Below, one piece after another: positions 1-7,220 of a DNA stretch of 39,050 bases. Under the pieces are notes generated by a model. That model saw only the letters and a list, made by a program, of their open reading frames with translations. It was not told the DNA's origin and did no database searches. Location of the stretch: contig JABZIV010000019.1 in the NCBI GenBank assembly GCA_015258095.1, forward strand, positions 1 through 39,050, in the 5' to 3' direction. This stretch comes from Lachnospiraceae bacterium (lineage in GTDB: Bacteria > Bacillota > Clostridia > Lachnospirales > Lachnospiraceae). A program made the position numbers and the translations under genes. Numbering within the stretch: the stretch's first letter is position 1; each line of letters starts with the position of its first letter.

Positions 1-454
1 CTTCATTCGTAATCGAAGGCAGGATATTTTTCCAGACCTGTGGAAAGACAATGCGAAAGAAACACTGTGTACGGCTGTAACCGAGAATCTCCGCCGCTTC
101 CACCTGCCCCTTATCCATCGTCTGAATTCCCGAACGGTAAATCTCAGCAAAATATGCCGCATAATTCACCACAAAACCGATATAAACCGCAATCATGCGA
201 TATCCGGGATGTAAATTAATTTTGAAAATATAATAGGGTCCATAGTACACGACAAAAAGCTGGAGCATGAGAGGCGTTCCCCGCATAATGGAGATATAGC
301 CCTTCGTGAAACCCGCTAAAACGGAATTCTTATGCATCCGCCCGAACGCAACGAGAAGACCAAGGGGTAGGGAAAAAAGGAGGGTGACAAAGAAAATGGA
401 AAGGCTGACCCCCAGTCCCGCCATTAACTTCCCTAAAATCGTGATCCAAGTCAT
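1..454 (-). CDS. Amino-acid ABC transporter permease (HisM/GlnP type), 3' end cut by window edge
   Basis: Membrane subunit of a polar amino-acid ABC importer. From the ATG at 454 the reading frame runs without a stop to base 1, so the C-terminus lies outside the window. Visible: a hydrophobic first helix (FFVTLLFSLPLGLLVAF), the family's RGTPLMLQLFVVYYGPYY segment, and the cytoplasmic EAA-type loop read as QVEAAEILGYSRTQCFF, which docks on the ATPase. The gene starts 9 bases after the stop of the binding-protein gene on the same strand, so the two are co-transcribed; the ATPase gene is probably beyond the left edge. The family is well supported; the exact amino acid transported cannot be told. 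Confidence 0.9.
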   Translation of the reverse strand, partial: MTWITILGKLMAGLGVSLSIFFVTLLFSLPLGLLVAFGRMHKNSVLAGFTKGYISIMRGTPLMLQLFVVYYGPYYIFKINLHPGYRMIAVYIGFVVNYAAYFAEIYRSGIQTMDKGQVEAAEILGYSRTQCFFRIVFPQVWKNILPSITNE

Positions 455-463
455 TCTTTCCCC

Positions 464-1336
464 CTATTGCAATACAAAGCTATCCTTCGTACCGAACCAT
501 TTCTCTGTAATCTTATCTACCGTGCCATCCTCTTTCATTTCCAAAAGAGTCTTCTTTACCGCATCGGAAAGAGCCGTATTTCCCTTTTTAAATCCGATGC
601 CGTACTTTTCTTCGGAAAGGCTGTCTTTCAAAATCCGAAACGGCTTCTTTGTGCTCTTAATCTGGTACTCCGCAACAACCGAATCCATACAAACGGCATC
701 ACAAGCGCCTGTTTCCAGGTCCATCATTGCGCTTTGGTAATCTCCGACTTCCACCAGAGAGGAAAAACTGTCCTTCAGGCTCTTATTTTCATCCCGATTC
801 AGTGCAGTAAGTCCGGAAGAATCTTTCTGCACCTCCACCGTCTTCCCTTTTAAATCGGAAACGCTCTGTATTCCTTCCTCTTTCACGACAAATACCTGCT
901 TGTTCGCCATATAGGGTCCGACAAAGGTATACTTGTCTTCCCTGTCCTCCATGGTAAAGCCGTTCCATATACAGTCGATATTTCCGGAGTTTAACTCTAA
1001 ATCCTTCGCATCCCAATTGATCGGCTTCGGTACGAATTTCTTATTCAGTCTCTTAGCCACTTCCTCTGCAAGTTCCAAATCATAGCCGGTGTATCCCCCC
1101 TTGCTGTCCACAAAGCCCATCGGAGGAAACTCCTGGTCAAAGCCGACGGTAAAGCTCGCTTCTTTCCCTTCCTGCTTCTCCGTTCCCTTCTCTCCGCTTT
1201 GTTCCGTATTCTTTCCCGACTGTTTTTCCGTGTTCTGCTCCGCACCCTGCTTTCCTCCGCAGGCAAACAGTGCCATGGCAAGCCCTGTACATAAAAGAAT
1301 CGTTCTAATCGCTCTTCCCGCTTTCAACATACTCAT
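464..1336 (-). CDS. Amino-acid ABC transporter substrate-binding lipoprotein (SBP_bac_3 family)
   Basis: Captures an amino acid outside the membrane and delivers it to the adjacent permease. The start at 1336 (MSMLKAG) was chosen because a GGAAAGAGGG sequence lies directly upstream and the signal peptide is compact from there; the ATG at 1330 is an equally good alternative. A type II signal peptide ends in the lipobox LFAC, followed by a low-complexity E/K/Q/G linker of about 30 residues that tethers the domain. The mature part has the family landmarks FPPMGFVD, GYDLELAEEVAKRL, the W-N-G-F-T ligand segment and the C-terminal GTVDKITEKWFG. Length of about 290 residues is normal. It is first in its operon behind the promoter at 1488-1516. 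Confidence 0.93.
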   Translation of the reverse strand: MSMLKAGRAIRTILLCTGLAMALFACGGKQGAEQNTEKQSGKNTEQSGEKGTEKQEGKEASFTVGFDQEFPPMGFVDSKGGYTGYDLELAEEVAKRLNKKFVPKPINWDAKDLELNSGNIDCIWNGFTMEDREDKYTFVGPYMANKQVFVVKEEGIQSVSDLKGKTVEVQKDSSGLTALNRDENKSLKDSFSSLVEVGDYQSAMMDLETGACDAVCMDSVVAEYQIKSTKKPFRILKDSLSEEKYGIGFKKGNTALSDAVKKTLLEMKEDGTVDKITEKWFGTKDSFVLQ

Positions 1337-1471
1337 CCCTCTTTCCTCCCCTTGTCTTCGTGCCGGCAATCCGGTTTTTCTTTTTGCTTCGGTTCGTTCT
1401 TCTACTTTTCTTTTTGCTGATTTTCTTTTTTCTTTTTGCTTTTACTGCCGATGTTTTTTCGGTGGTTTCTT

Positions 1472-1497
1472 GTGGTAATGTGATAGCACTTTACCAC
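1472..1497. promoter_or_regulatory. 26-bp palindromic operator over the -10 of the amino-acid ABC operon
   Basis: The arms GTGGTAA (1472-1478) and TTACCAC (1491-1497) are perfect inverted repeats, and the 12 bases between them are also symmetric at most positions, giving a half-site of GTGGTAAnGTGnT. The site covers the -10 hexamer and the likely transcription start of the minus-strand promoter, the usual place for a repressor. A weaker look-alike (GTGTTA...) occurs near 1541-1562, upstream of the -35. The regulator is unknown. Confidence 0.6.
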
Positions 1498-1516
1498 GCT
1501 AAAGTATTTGTGTCAA
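1488..1516 (-). promoter_or_regulatory. Sigma-70-type promoter of the amino-acid ABC operon
   Basis: On the minus strand a perfect -35 TTGACA (1511-1516) is followed after exactly 17 bases by TAAAGT (1488-1493). The predicted start near 1481 gives a leader of about 145 bases before the binding-protein ATG. Confidence 0.75.
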
Positions 1517-1565
1517 GAATTTTTCCTTCTAGAGAAGTGTTATTTTATAGCATTACAAAATGCCT

Positions 1566-2039
1566 TTACCGTGCAGACTCTGAAAGCTTTGTAAAAAGCG
1601 CTTCACACCCCTTCCGGATATCCTCATAACAACTCCGAAATTCGCCGGTATACCAGGGGTCGGCAATAGGATGAGGTCTATCCGTATAATCTCCAAGGAG
1701 AGAAACTTTCCCTTCCGGATCCCCTCCGAAAATGCGTTTCATGTTCTCCCGATTCCGCTCATCCATCCCGATGAAATAATCGTATTTTTCGTAGTCTTCT
1801 TTTTGTAACTGACAAGCTCGCTTTTTACCGCAATCTATTCCCAGTTCCTCCAGGATTTCCCGCACCGGAGGATAGACGGGATTGCCCTGTCCGTGATAGA
1901 TTTCTTCCGAAGAAGTCGCTTTGGAGAATACGAGAAAATCTTCGCTTCTTCCGTTTTCTTCCAATATTTTTTTTAAGATAAATTCCGCCATGGGACTGCG
2001 ACAGATATTGCCGTGGCAGACGAAACAGATTTTTAGCAT
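1566..2039 (-). CDS. Low-molecular-weight protein-tyrosine phosphatase
   Basis: Cytosolic phosphatase that removes phosphate from tyrosine (or arginine) residues through a cysteinyl-phosphate intermediate. The N-terminal P-loop CHGNICRS (C-x5-R, with Cys8 and Arg14) and the C-terminal general-acid loop HPIADPWYTGEF are both intact. Length of 157 residues fits the family. The ATG at 2039 is preceded by AAGGAG. It stands alone, with the ABC operon promoter only 50 bases past its stop. Substrates are unknown; in Firmicutes such enzymes often oppose bacterial tyrosine or arginine kinases, but no kinase is in the window. The P-loop sequence separates it from ArsC-type arsenate reductases, which share the fold. 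Confidence 0.93.
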   Translation of the reverse strand: MLKICFVCHGNICRSPMAEFILKKILEENGRSEDFLVFSKATSSEEIYHGQGNPVYPPVREILEELGIDCGKKRACQLQKEDYEKYDYFIGMDERNRENMKRIFGGDPEGKVSLLGDYTDRPHPIADPWYTGEFRSCYEDIRKGCEALFTKLSESAR

Positions 2040-2308
2040 AACTTTTTACTCCTTATTTATCTCGAATTATCTCTTGATTTTTGCAACTTTCCGCACTTCT
2101 CACTTCTGCTGTCAAACAGGGCTTTCCGACATTTTTATGTATCATGTCAGGCGAATAAAAATTTCATCTAGGCTAAAATGAGCTCTATCATCTCATCTTA
2201 CCTCCAAAATGCAAAGCACTCAGTGGTTATAATCACATTGCTGACACTGCGTCATAAGCTTGTCGCTGCTGTGCAGAACTTTGCCACAAGCAAGCACCGG
2301 TTCTCGTG

Positions 2309-2340
2309 AAGGAGTCTGAATGAACCTATTCATGCTCCTT
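2309..2340. terminator. Hairpin in the 2040-2368 gene-free stretch, possible terminator
   Basis: AAGGAG and TGAAT at 2309-2321 pair with ATTCA and CTCCTT at 2328-2340, interrupted by a 2-base mismatch, and are followed by TTTTC on the plus strand. It lies just past the stop of the ATPase gene at 2369, so it could end that transcript, although the T-run is on the wrong side for the minus strand. The rest of 2040-2368 shows no gene; a short GCTTGT/ACAAGC inverted repeat spans roughly 2249-2292. Confidence 0.3.
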
Positions 2341-2368
2341 TTCTATCGGAGCGTAACTTATTTGACTT

Positions 2369-3727
2369 TTATAAACAGAAGGTCATATACGCCGGTATAC
2401 ACACTATTCCATCTTTCATGACCAGATTTCTTGGGTGAATAATATAACTCTCCCCTATTCTTGCTTTATATTTTTCATTAAATCTATTGAGAGAAGCTGT
2501 AGAATACTTTTTCCCTGACTTTACCTCTATAGGATACATTTTATATTTCAACTTACTGTTATTGGATATAATGAAATCAATTTCTATATCATTACGGTGT
2601 TTTTCAAGTGAATAATGAGTATAAAAGTACAATTTATGTCCATTTGCCACAAGCATCTGCGCTATGACGTTCTCATATAACATTCCCTCATTAATAGATA
2701 GTTTATCATTTAGAATCTGTGCATAAACCTCACTCTCTAACAACTCGTTTTCATCAAATGCATGACTGAGCAAAAGTCCTGTATCCCCCATATAGCACTT
2801 TACATAAGTTCGTTCTTCATTGATTGAGAGGCCAACATTGGGATCATTACACAAAAAACACTCGTTTGAAATCATAGAATCGGACAGCCAAAAAAAAGTT
2901 TCACTATATCGATCCGCATAACTGCCTTCCTGTATATTTTTGAATACGACACGTTTCTCATGCTGTGACAATAATCCGGGTATTTGATCAAAAATCGCCA
3001 AAACCTTGCCACGATACTGTGCCTTAATCTTCATAATATCATTACGATACAATTTCAAAATATCCCGTTTTTCAGCATCCACTAAACTGAAGGTTTTTTT
3101 ATTTTCAATGTAAATGATAAGCGGTTTTGGCATGCCACCCACTAGCATATACTGCTTAAAAAGCATCATTGCATTATTATGCATACCTCTTTCCAAAGGC
3201 TCCCGCTTTTCAAAACATCTTTTTATATAATTTAAAAGCTGTTCTTCTCCCAGCGCCCAGGCAAATTCCTCAAAATCAAGCGGATACATGGTAATGCTTC
3301 TCTCCTCTGAGGGGATTACAATATCCTTAACATTTTCCTTGATGGATATCAACGAGCCAGTTTCTATATAATCGTATCTACCGTCAGCAACAAGATACTT
3401 TATTGCGGCTCTTGCTTGTGGAAACATCTGTACTTCATCAAAAATCAGCACGGATTTTCTTTTGATAAGATGAACCCCATAGTAGGTGCTAAGCAGCATG
3501 AATAAATCATCAAGCGTATTCAGGTATTGACTAAAGTATTCTTCTACAACTTTATCCTTCTTTGCAAAATCTATAAGAATATACGATTCATATTCTTTCT
3601 TTGCAAATTCTTCAACAATTGTAGATTTGCCAATACGCCTGGCACCCTCCAGCATTATCGCTTTTGTTCCACCGCAGCCATTTTTCCACTCCAATAATTT
3701 GCTATAGATTTTTCTTTTTAAAATCAT
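2369..3727 (-). CDS. AAA_14-type ATPase with C-terminal DUF4143 domain
   Basis: Member of the large bacterial family of AAA_14/DUF4143 proteins, common in Clostridia and Bacteroidetes; their physiological role is not established. The Walker A motif GARRIGKST sits at about residues 28-36, Walker B reads VLIFDEVQ near 95, and the C-terminal third contains EIDFI followed by YPIEVKSGKK, which resembles a PD-(D/E)xK nuclease-like core. The ATG at 3727 is preceded by GAGGAG. The gene and its upstream region are visibly more AT-rich than the neighbours and it stands alone, suggesting acquisition by transfer. Its promoter region carries four iterons (3769-3881). The family assignment is firm; any role in defence or plasmid maintenance would be speculation. 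Confidence 0.9.
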   Translation of the reverse strand: MILKRKIYSKLLEWKNGCGGTKAIMLEGARRIGKSTIVEEFAKKEYESYILIDFAKKDKVVEEYFSQYLNTLDDLFMLLSTYYGVHLIKRKSVLIFDEVQMFPQARAAIKYLVADGRYDYIETGSLISIKENVKDIVIPSEERSITMYPLDFEEFAWALGEEQLLNYIKRCFEKREPLERGMHNNAMMLFKQYMLVGGMPKPLIIYIENKKTFSLVDAEKRDILKLYRNDIMKIKAQYRGKVLAIFDQIPGLLSQHEKRVVFKNIQEGSYADRYSETFFWLSDSMISNECFLCNDPNVGLSINEERTYVKCYMGDTGLLLSHAFDENELLESEVYAQILNDKLSINEGMLYENVIAQMLVANGHKLYFYTHYSLEKHRNDIEIDFIISNNSKLKYKMYPIEVKSGKKYSTASLNRFNEKYKARIGESYIIHPRNLVMKDGIVCIPAYMTFCL

Positions 3728-3768
3728 CCAATTCTCCTCGCAGTTACAATCTACCTCATTGGGTGGGA

Positions 3769-3881
3769 TTTTTGATTATGCGCAGTATTTATATATGGTA
3801 TTTCTTTGATTATGCGCACATTATATTGTGATTTTTGATTATGCGCAAGTATAATATTTTATAATTTTATGATTATGCGCA
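3769..3881. repeat. Four direct iterons of GATTATGCGCA upstream of the ATPase gene
   Basis: GATTATGCGCA occurs identically at 3774-3784, 3808-3818, 3837-3847 and 3871-3881, the first three extended by TTT on the left. Start-to-start spacings are 34, 29 and 34 bases, close to three helical turns. The TGCGCA core is itself palindromic. Two minus-strand promoters are woven through the iterons. They may be operator or activator sites, or remnants of a mobile-element end; no partner copies were seen on the far side of the ATPase gene. Confidence 0.85.
3820..3848 (-). promoter_or_regulatory. Promoter P1 of the ATPase gene
   Basis: On the minus strand TTGCGC (3843-3848) precedes a perfect TATAAT (3820-3825) with a 17-base spacer. 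The -35 shares its bases with the third iteron and the second iteron begins just after the -10. Confidence 0.6.
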
Positions 3882-3886
3882 GTTAA
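3858..3886 (-). promoter_or_regulatory. Promoter P2 of the ATPase gene
   Basis: TTAACT (3881-3886) and TATAAA (3858-3863) on the minus strand are 17 bases apart, again with the -35 abutting an iteron. It is weaker than P1. Confidence 0.4.
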
Positions 3887-3900
3887 AGTGTCCCCTTCTT

Positions 3901-4647
3901 CTACCCGCATATAAATATCTTTCCCTCTTCAAAATCAAAATAAGAGATGCCATCTTTTAGAATCTGATATCCGATGACGCCTGACACAGGAAGCTTGGAT
4001 TGAATGGCAGACATATCCGTTATAACCGCCATTACGTCAGTGTAGTCTTTTCCAAACGCAGTCATTTTCGGGATTCGAACTACAGTGGAAGCCGCATTCA
4101 CAGCCGGAAAGTCTTTCTGCTTAAAAGAATCCTCCAACATACAGGTATTCGCGCCGGTATCCAAAACAAACTTATAGTTTTCTTCTCCGATAGAGACGTC
4201 CACTACCGGGAGAATATCCGTATGCATCTCGTAGATTTCCGCAGGAACGGAAAATTCTTCATCCAATATCAACTCTGAAGCGGCATAATGCAGAAGCACT
4301 TTATGGCTCCTGATAACGTCTATTCCCATGGTTCCCAGGAAAATAAGATCAGAGCGCACTCCCTTAAGAGGCTTCTCCACATAATCCATATCCAGAAGAA
4401 TGACCGGTATATCGGTCAAGTTCCAATCCCGACACTGCATATCGCACTTTCCCTTTACGGTAGTTTCCGTCTTTACCGCTCCGTCAAACTTGGATACTTC
4501 TTTCCGCTCTCCCTCAAAATTTTTAAAATGACTGCTGTTCAGACATGTTTGCATGGCACCGGTATCAAACGCCATTTTCCCGCTCTTACCGTTTACAGAA
4601 ACGTCAATCAGAATAATCCCGTTAAGCAGTTCAAAAGGAATTTTCAT
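3901..4647 (-). CDS. Retropepsin-like aspartic protease family protein with two DTG motifs
   Basis: Soluble protein of 248 residues with no signal peptide or membrane segment visible. It carries two copies of the pepsin/retropepsin active-site signature: AFDTGAMQTC (Asp28) and VLDTGANTCM (Asp163), each starting a similar beta-rich half, so one chain can supply both catalytic aspartates. The arrangement resembles bacterial members of the retropepsin clan, whose substrates are mostly unknown. Only 2 bases separate the MFS transporter stop from its ATG, so the two are translated together. The link suggests the protease acts on the transporter or on what it exports, but that is inference. It could instead be a non-proteolytic peptide-binding relative. 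Confidence 0.75.
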   Translation of the reverse strand: MKIPFELLNGIILIDVSVNGKSGKMAFDTGAMQTCLNSSHFKNFEGERKEVSKFDGAVKTETTVKGKCDMQCRDWNLTDIPVILLDMDYVEKPLKGVRSDLIFLGTMGIDVIRSHKVLLHYAASELILDEEFSVPAEIYEMHTDILPVVDVSIGEENYKFVLDTGANTCMLEDSFKQKDFPAVNAASTVVRIPKMTAFGKDYTDVMAVITDMSAIQSKLPVSGVIGYQILKDGISYFDFEEGKIFICG

Positions 4648-4649
4648 GC

Positions 4650-5897
4650 TTAAGATATGCTCCTTTCTTCCCCCGGTTCATAGATCCTGCGAAGTGCTTT
4701 CTGCCTTCCCAAAATCAGAACAAAACTAGATAGCAGGGTAATTGTTCCGCCAATCGTAATGCACCACCGATAATCCAGAATCTCTCCGAGAACGCCCATC
4801 ACCAAAGAAAATGCACTGCAGCCGGCTGTAACCAGAACCCCTTGGAAAGCATTGACCCGAGACCGGAGTCTCTCCGGAATATACCTCTGTACGGCTGCCT
4901 CTCTTATGATGACGCTGTTACTCCCGAGAAAACCGCATATTCCCCTATTCACAAGCATCAAAGGATACGGAAGCCAGAGCAAACACATATCCATCGCGGA
5001 ATATGTTTGATAAACAAAAAACACGAAACCGAACTTCTTCTTATCCGGAATTTTAATTCGATATTGTAATGCACTGCCGATGGACCTTCCTATAAACTCC
5101 ACCACGGAAAATGCGGCATACATTGCCGCCGTGAATCCCGGAAAAGTACGGAAAAAAGCGATGAGAAGGGGAGAATAGGCACAGTCAACACCATTGCTCA
5201 CCGCCATATATTCATAAAGACCCAAAAGGCCGCGTTCTTTCTTTAAATACTGTACCGCCTCCCGTATGTCCGAGGCCCATGCCTGAAGAGAATAGGGTTC
5301 GGAATGATGTCGTTCCGTTTCATCCAAACGAATAAAGCTCTCCGTTATAGCGGCAAGAAGCGATAATCCGCCCTGCGCAATCAGAATCCATGCCACACCG
5401 AACGTGTCCAAAAGCACTGCGGCAAACGGGGTCATAATCACCGTTAAAACCGGATAAAGCATGGAAGATACCGCGTAGCCCTGTTGCTCCGCGCCTTTCG
5501 GGATCAATTCCGGATAAATACTGGTGAACGCCAACTCGTCTACCGATCCGAGACATGCCAGAAGCAAAGACAGCGCGAGATACCCGATGTAGGAAAAGTG
5601 AAAAAACAAGAGCCATAGTCCCATGCCGAAAATCAAAAAGGAATTGGCGACATCCCCCATGACCAGAAAAGTCTTTCTCGGAAGTCGATCCATAATAGGC
5701 GCAATAACGATAGGGACAAACAAGAAAGGAAGCAGCTGTATTGCCACAATCAGAGCGGATGCCAAAGTGCTCCCGGTTTCATCGAAAACCAGGAACGCCA
5801 GTGCAAAACTGCCCGCAATTCCTCCGATAGTCCCCATCGTAGACGCAAGAATCACCAAGCTGAAATTTCGATTCCAAAGTTTTGTTGTTTGCGCCAT
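4650..5897 (-). CDS. MFS transporter (drug/macrolide-efflux-like subfamily)
   Basis: Integral membrane carrier of the major facilitator superfamily, about 415 residues with roughly 12 hydrophobic segments. The start at 5897 (MAQTTKLW) follows GGGAGGAAGT; an ATG 21 bases earlier lacks an equally good site. The loop after helix 2 reads MDRLPRKTFLVMGD, the MFS loop motif, and the N-terminus (ILASTMGTIGGIAGSFALAF) is typical of MFS_3 efflux proteins. It forms a two-gene unit with the downstream aspartic protease. Direction and substrate of transport cannot be read from the sequence; export of a drug or peptide is the usual role for this branch. Confidence 0.85.
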   Translation of the reverse strand: MAQTTKLWNRNFSLVILASTMGTIGGIAGSFALAFLVFDETGSTLASALIVAIQLLPFLFVPIVIAPIMDRLPRKTFLVMGDVANSFLIFGMGLWLLFFHFSYIGYLALSLLLACLGSVDELAFTSIYPELIPKGAEQQGYAVSSMLYPVLTVIMTPFAAVLLDTFGVAWILIAQGGLSLLAAITESFIRLDETERHHSEPYSLQAWASDIREAVQYLKKERGLLGLYEYMAVSNGVDCAYSPLLIAFFRTFPGFTAAMYAAFSVVEFIGRSIGSALQYRIKIPDKKKFGFVFFVYQTYSAMDMCLLWLPYPLMLVNRGICGFLGSNSVIIREAAVQRYIPERLRSRVNAFQGVLVTAGCSAFSLVMGVLGEILDYRWCITIGGTITLLSSFVLILGRQKALRRIYEPGEERSIS

Positions 5898-6047
5898 ACT
5901 TCCTCCCGTAGATATCAAGAATTCGTCTATTTTCTGCCCGCTTTAGGCACGACTAGCCGCCCGAGCGTTACCCGCGCAAGCTTTGATCAAGGAGCGAACA
6001 CAGCAACTCTTCCGACTTCCGGCGGAAAACACAAAGGACACGGAGCA

Positions 6048-6150
6048 GGAAATTACACTGTCCGAAAACAGGCATGGTAATGCTAATAACACCATACGGA
6101 AATAGGCATGGTAATGCGGAAATTACACCTGCCGGAAATAGGCATAATCA
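6048..6150. repeat. Three tandem imperfect 33-36 bp repeats
   Basis: Consecutive units at 6048-6083, 6084-6117 and 6118-6150 share a core of CGGAAATAGGCATGGTAATG; units 1 and 3 also share GGAAATTACAC. Units 1 and 2 contain the mini-hairpin GCAT-GGTA-ATGC. The block lies between the divergently placed ends of the MFS promoter region and the ArsC/Spx gene stop. No spacer is present, so it is not a CRISPR array. Confidence 0.75.
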
Positions 6151-6165
6151 TTGGGAAGAGCGTTT

Positions 6166-6516
6166 TTAAAGCGCTTCTTCCCATTCTTTTTCTTTAAATC
6201 CGACCAGTACCTTATCCCCATAGAGAAAAATAGGGCGTTTCACAAGCATTCCATCGGTAGCAAGGAGTTTCTCCTGCTCTTCTTCCGACATGGATTCCAG
6301 CTTTTCTTTCAATCCCATCTCCTTATAGAGCATTCCGCTGGTATTAAAGAAGCGTTTTAAAGGAAGACCCGAACGCGCTCTGAACTGATGAATCTCTTCC
6401 GCTGTGGGATTTTCCTCTTTAATCGGACGCTTCTGAAAAGAGATTCCCTTTTTCTTTAAAAAATCCTCCGCCTTCTTACAGGTAGAACAACGGTCGTAGC
6501 AAATAAAAATATTCAT
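6166..6516 (-). CDS. ArsC/Spx family thioredoxin-fold protein
   Basis: Small cytosolic protein of 116 residues related to arsenate reductase and the Spx/YffB regulators. The start at 6516 (MNIFICYDRCS) follows AGGAGCGGAAG; longer in-frame starts would add an unrelated tail. The CSTCKKAEDFLKKKG motif is the N-terminal redox Cys-x-x-Cys, and the C-terminal segment LLATDGMLVKRPIFLYGDKVLVGFKE contains the arginine and the Pro that shape the anion site in ArsC. The genuine RNA-polymerase-binding Spx paralogs are a little longer, so I favour the ArsC-like/YffB-type branch. It may serve in thiol stress or simply be a glutaredoxin-like reductase. It appears monocistronic. Confidence 0.85.
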   Translation of the reverse strand: MNIFICYDRCSTCKKAEDFLKKKGISFQKRPIKEENPTAEEIHQFRARSGLPLKRFFNTSGMLYKEMGLKEKLESMSEEEQEKLLATDGMLVKRPIFLYGDKVLVGFKEKEWEEAL

Positions 6517-6608
6517 AATCTTCCGCTCCTTTCTATCGCAAAATCTGCTCGCAAAAATCAAAGTTACTTGAATCAAATTCCTGTAAAGTTGCTTTAGTGT
6601 ATCATTTA

Positions 6609-6730
6609 CGCAGGATGGGCACAAGGCTCAAACCTGTTCTTCATGCCCTTCTGACCAAGTAAGCTCTACGCAGAGTAGGCACAAGTGAGACCGCGCACCC
6701 TACGAGCAATACTCGTTAAGAATAAAAAAA
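6609..6730. repeat. Intergenic element shared with 28524-28625
   Basis: This gene-free stretch holds GCAGGATGGGCACAAG (6610-6625), GCAGAGTAGGCACAAG (6670-6685) and, adjoining the terminator, a small CGAG/CTCG hairpin followed by GTTAAGAATAAAAA. A matching order (GTAGGCACAA..., then CGAG-ATA-CTCG, then GTTATGAATAAAAAG) occurs before the terminator at 28624. It is a dispersed repeat of unknown function attached to terminators of minus-strand operons. Confidence 0.5.
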
Positions 6731-6756
6731 GTACCACCTATAGGGAAAGGTGGTAC
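6724..6756 (-). terminator. Rho-independent terminator of the four-gene operon
   Basis: On the minus strand a perfect 8-bp stem, GTACCACC with GGTGGTAC, and a 10-base loop are followed by seven Ts. The stop codon of the OsmC-like gene overlaps the last base of the stem. Confidence 0.9.
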
Positions 6757-7208
6757 ACAATTTCGATATCGACGGTAGGGGAAAGGGTTTGGTAGAGGAT
6801 ATTCTTCTTCAAAGCTTCTTCACACTTTGCCAGAACTTCCTCCTCTTCCAGAAAACTGTAAAAGTACAGGTCTACCTTCACTTTTGCAATCCTCGGTGTT
6901 TCCTCATAGCCTTTGACCGATAAATAAGACAGCGGATTATCCAGCACAACCTCCGCCTTCGCTTCCACCTCTTCCAACGGATTGCCGTCCTTCTTCATAT
7001 AGGAAAGGATTCCGTGGAGTATGCCGGAAAGGAGACCCGCAGAAAAATAATTCACTGCGGTATCCGTATCTTTCTTGCTGTCAAATTCCATCTCCGCACT
7101 ACAGGGAAAACTCCCTCTTTCGGTGTAGACCGTGACCTCTCCGTCCGCTTTCACGATTCCGCGATATTTCATACTGTAATGGTATAAGGTATCCGAAAAG
7201 CTATCCAA
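6738..7208 (-). CDS. OsmC-like protein lacking the redox cysteines (last gene of four-gene operon)
   Basis: Protein of 156 residues, no signal peptide. A beta-rich N-terminal part (MKYRGIVKADGEVTVYTERG) is followed by a central helix region (FSAGLLSGILHGILSYMKKDG) and an alternating beta/alpha C-terminus (AKVKVDLYFYSF, then EALKKNILYQTL), the general order of OsmC/Ohr folds. In peroxide-reducing members the central helix and the last helix each carry a cysteine; here those places read LSG and ILYQTL, without Cys, so peroxidase activity is unlikely. The ATG at 7208 has GGAGAGG 8-9 bases upstream. It follows the MetE-like gene by 12 bases and ends in the operon terminator. The family call is tentative; a novel binding protein is possible. 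Confidence 0.45.
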   Translation of the reverse strand: MDSFSDTLYHYSMKYRGIVKADGEVTVYTERGSFPCSAEMEFDSKKDTDTAVNYFSAGLLSGILHGILSYMKKDGNPLEEVEAKAEVVLDNPLSYLSVKGYEETPRIAKVKVDLYFYSFLEEEEVLAKCEEALKKNILYQTLSPTVDIEIVYHLSL

Positions 7209-7220
7209 GGTAATCCTCTC

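Noticed and set aside
2369..3890. Complete insertion sequence or transposon around the ATPase gene
   Set aside because: No terminal inverted repeats, target duplication or transposase seen; the iterons occur on one side only.
6048..6150. CRISPR array
   Set aside because: Units are contiguous, diverged and without spacers; no cas gene in the window.
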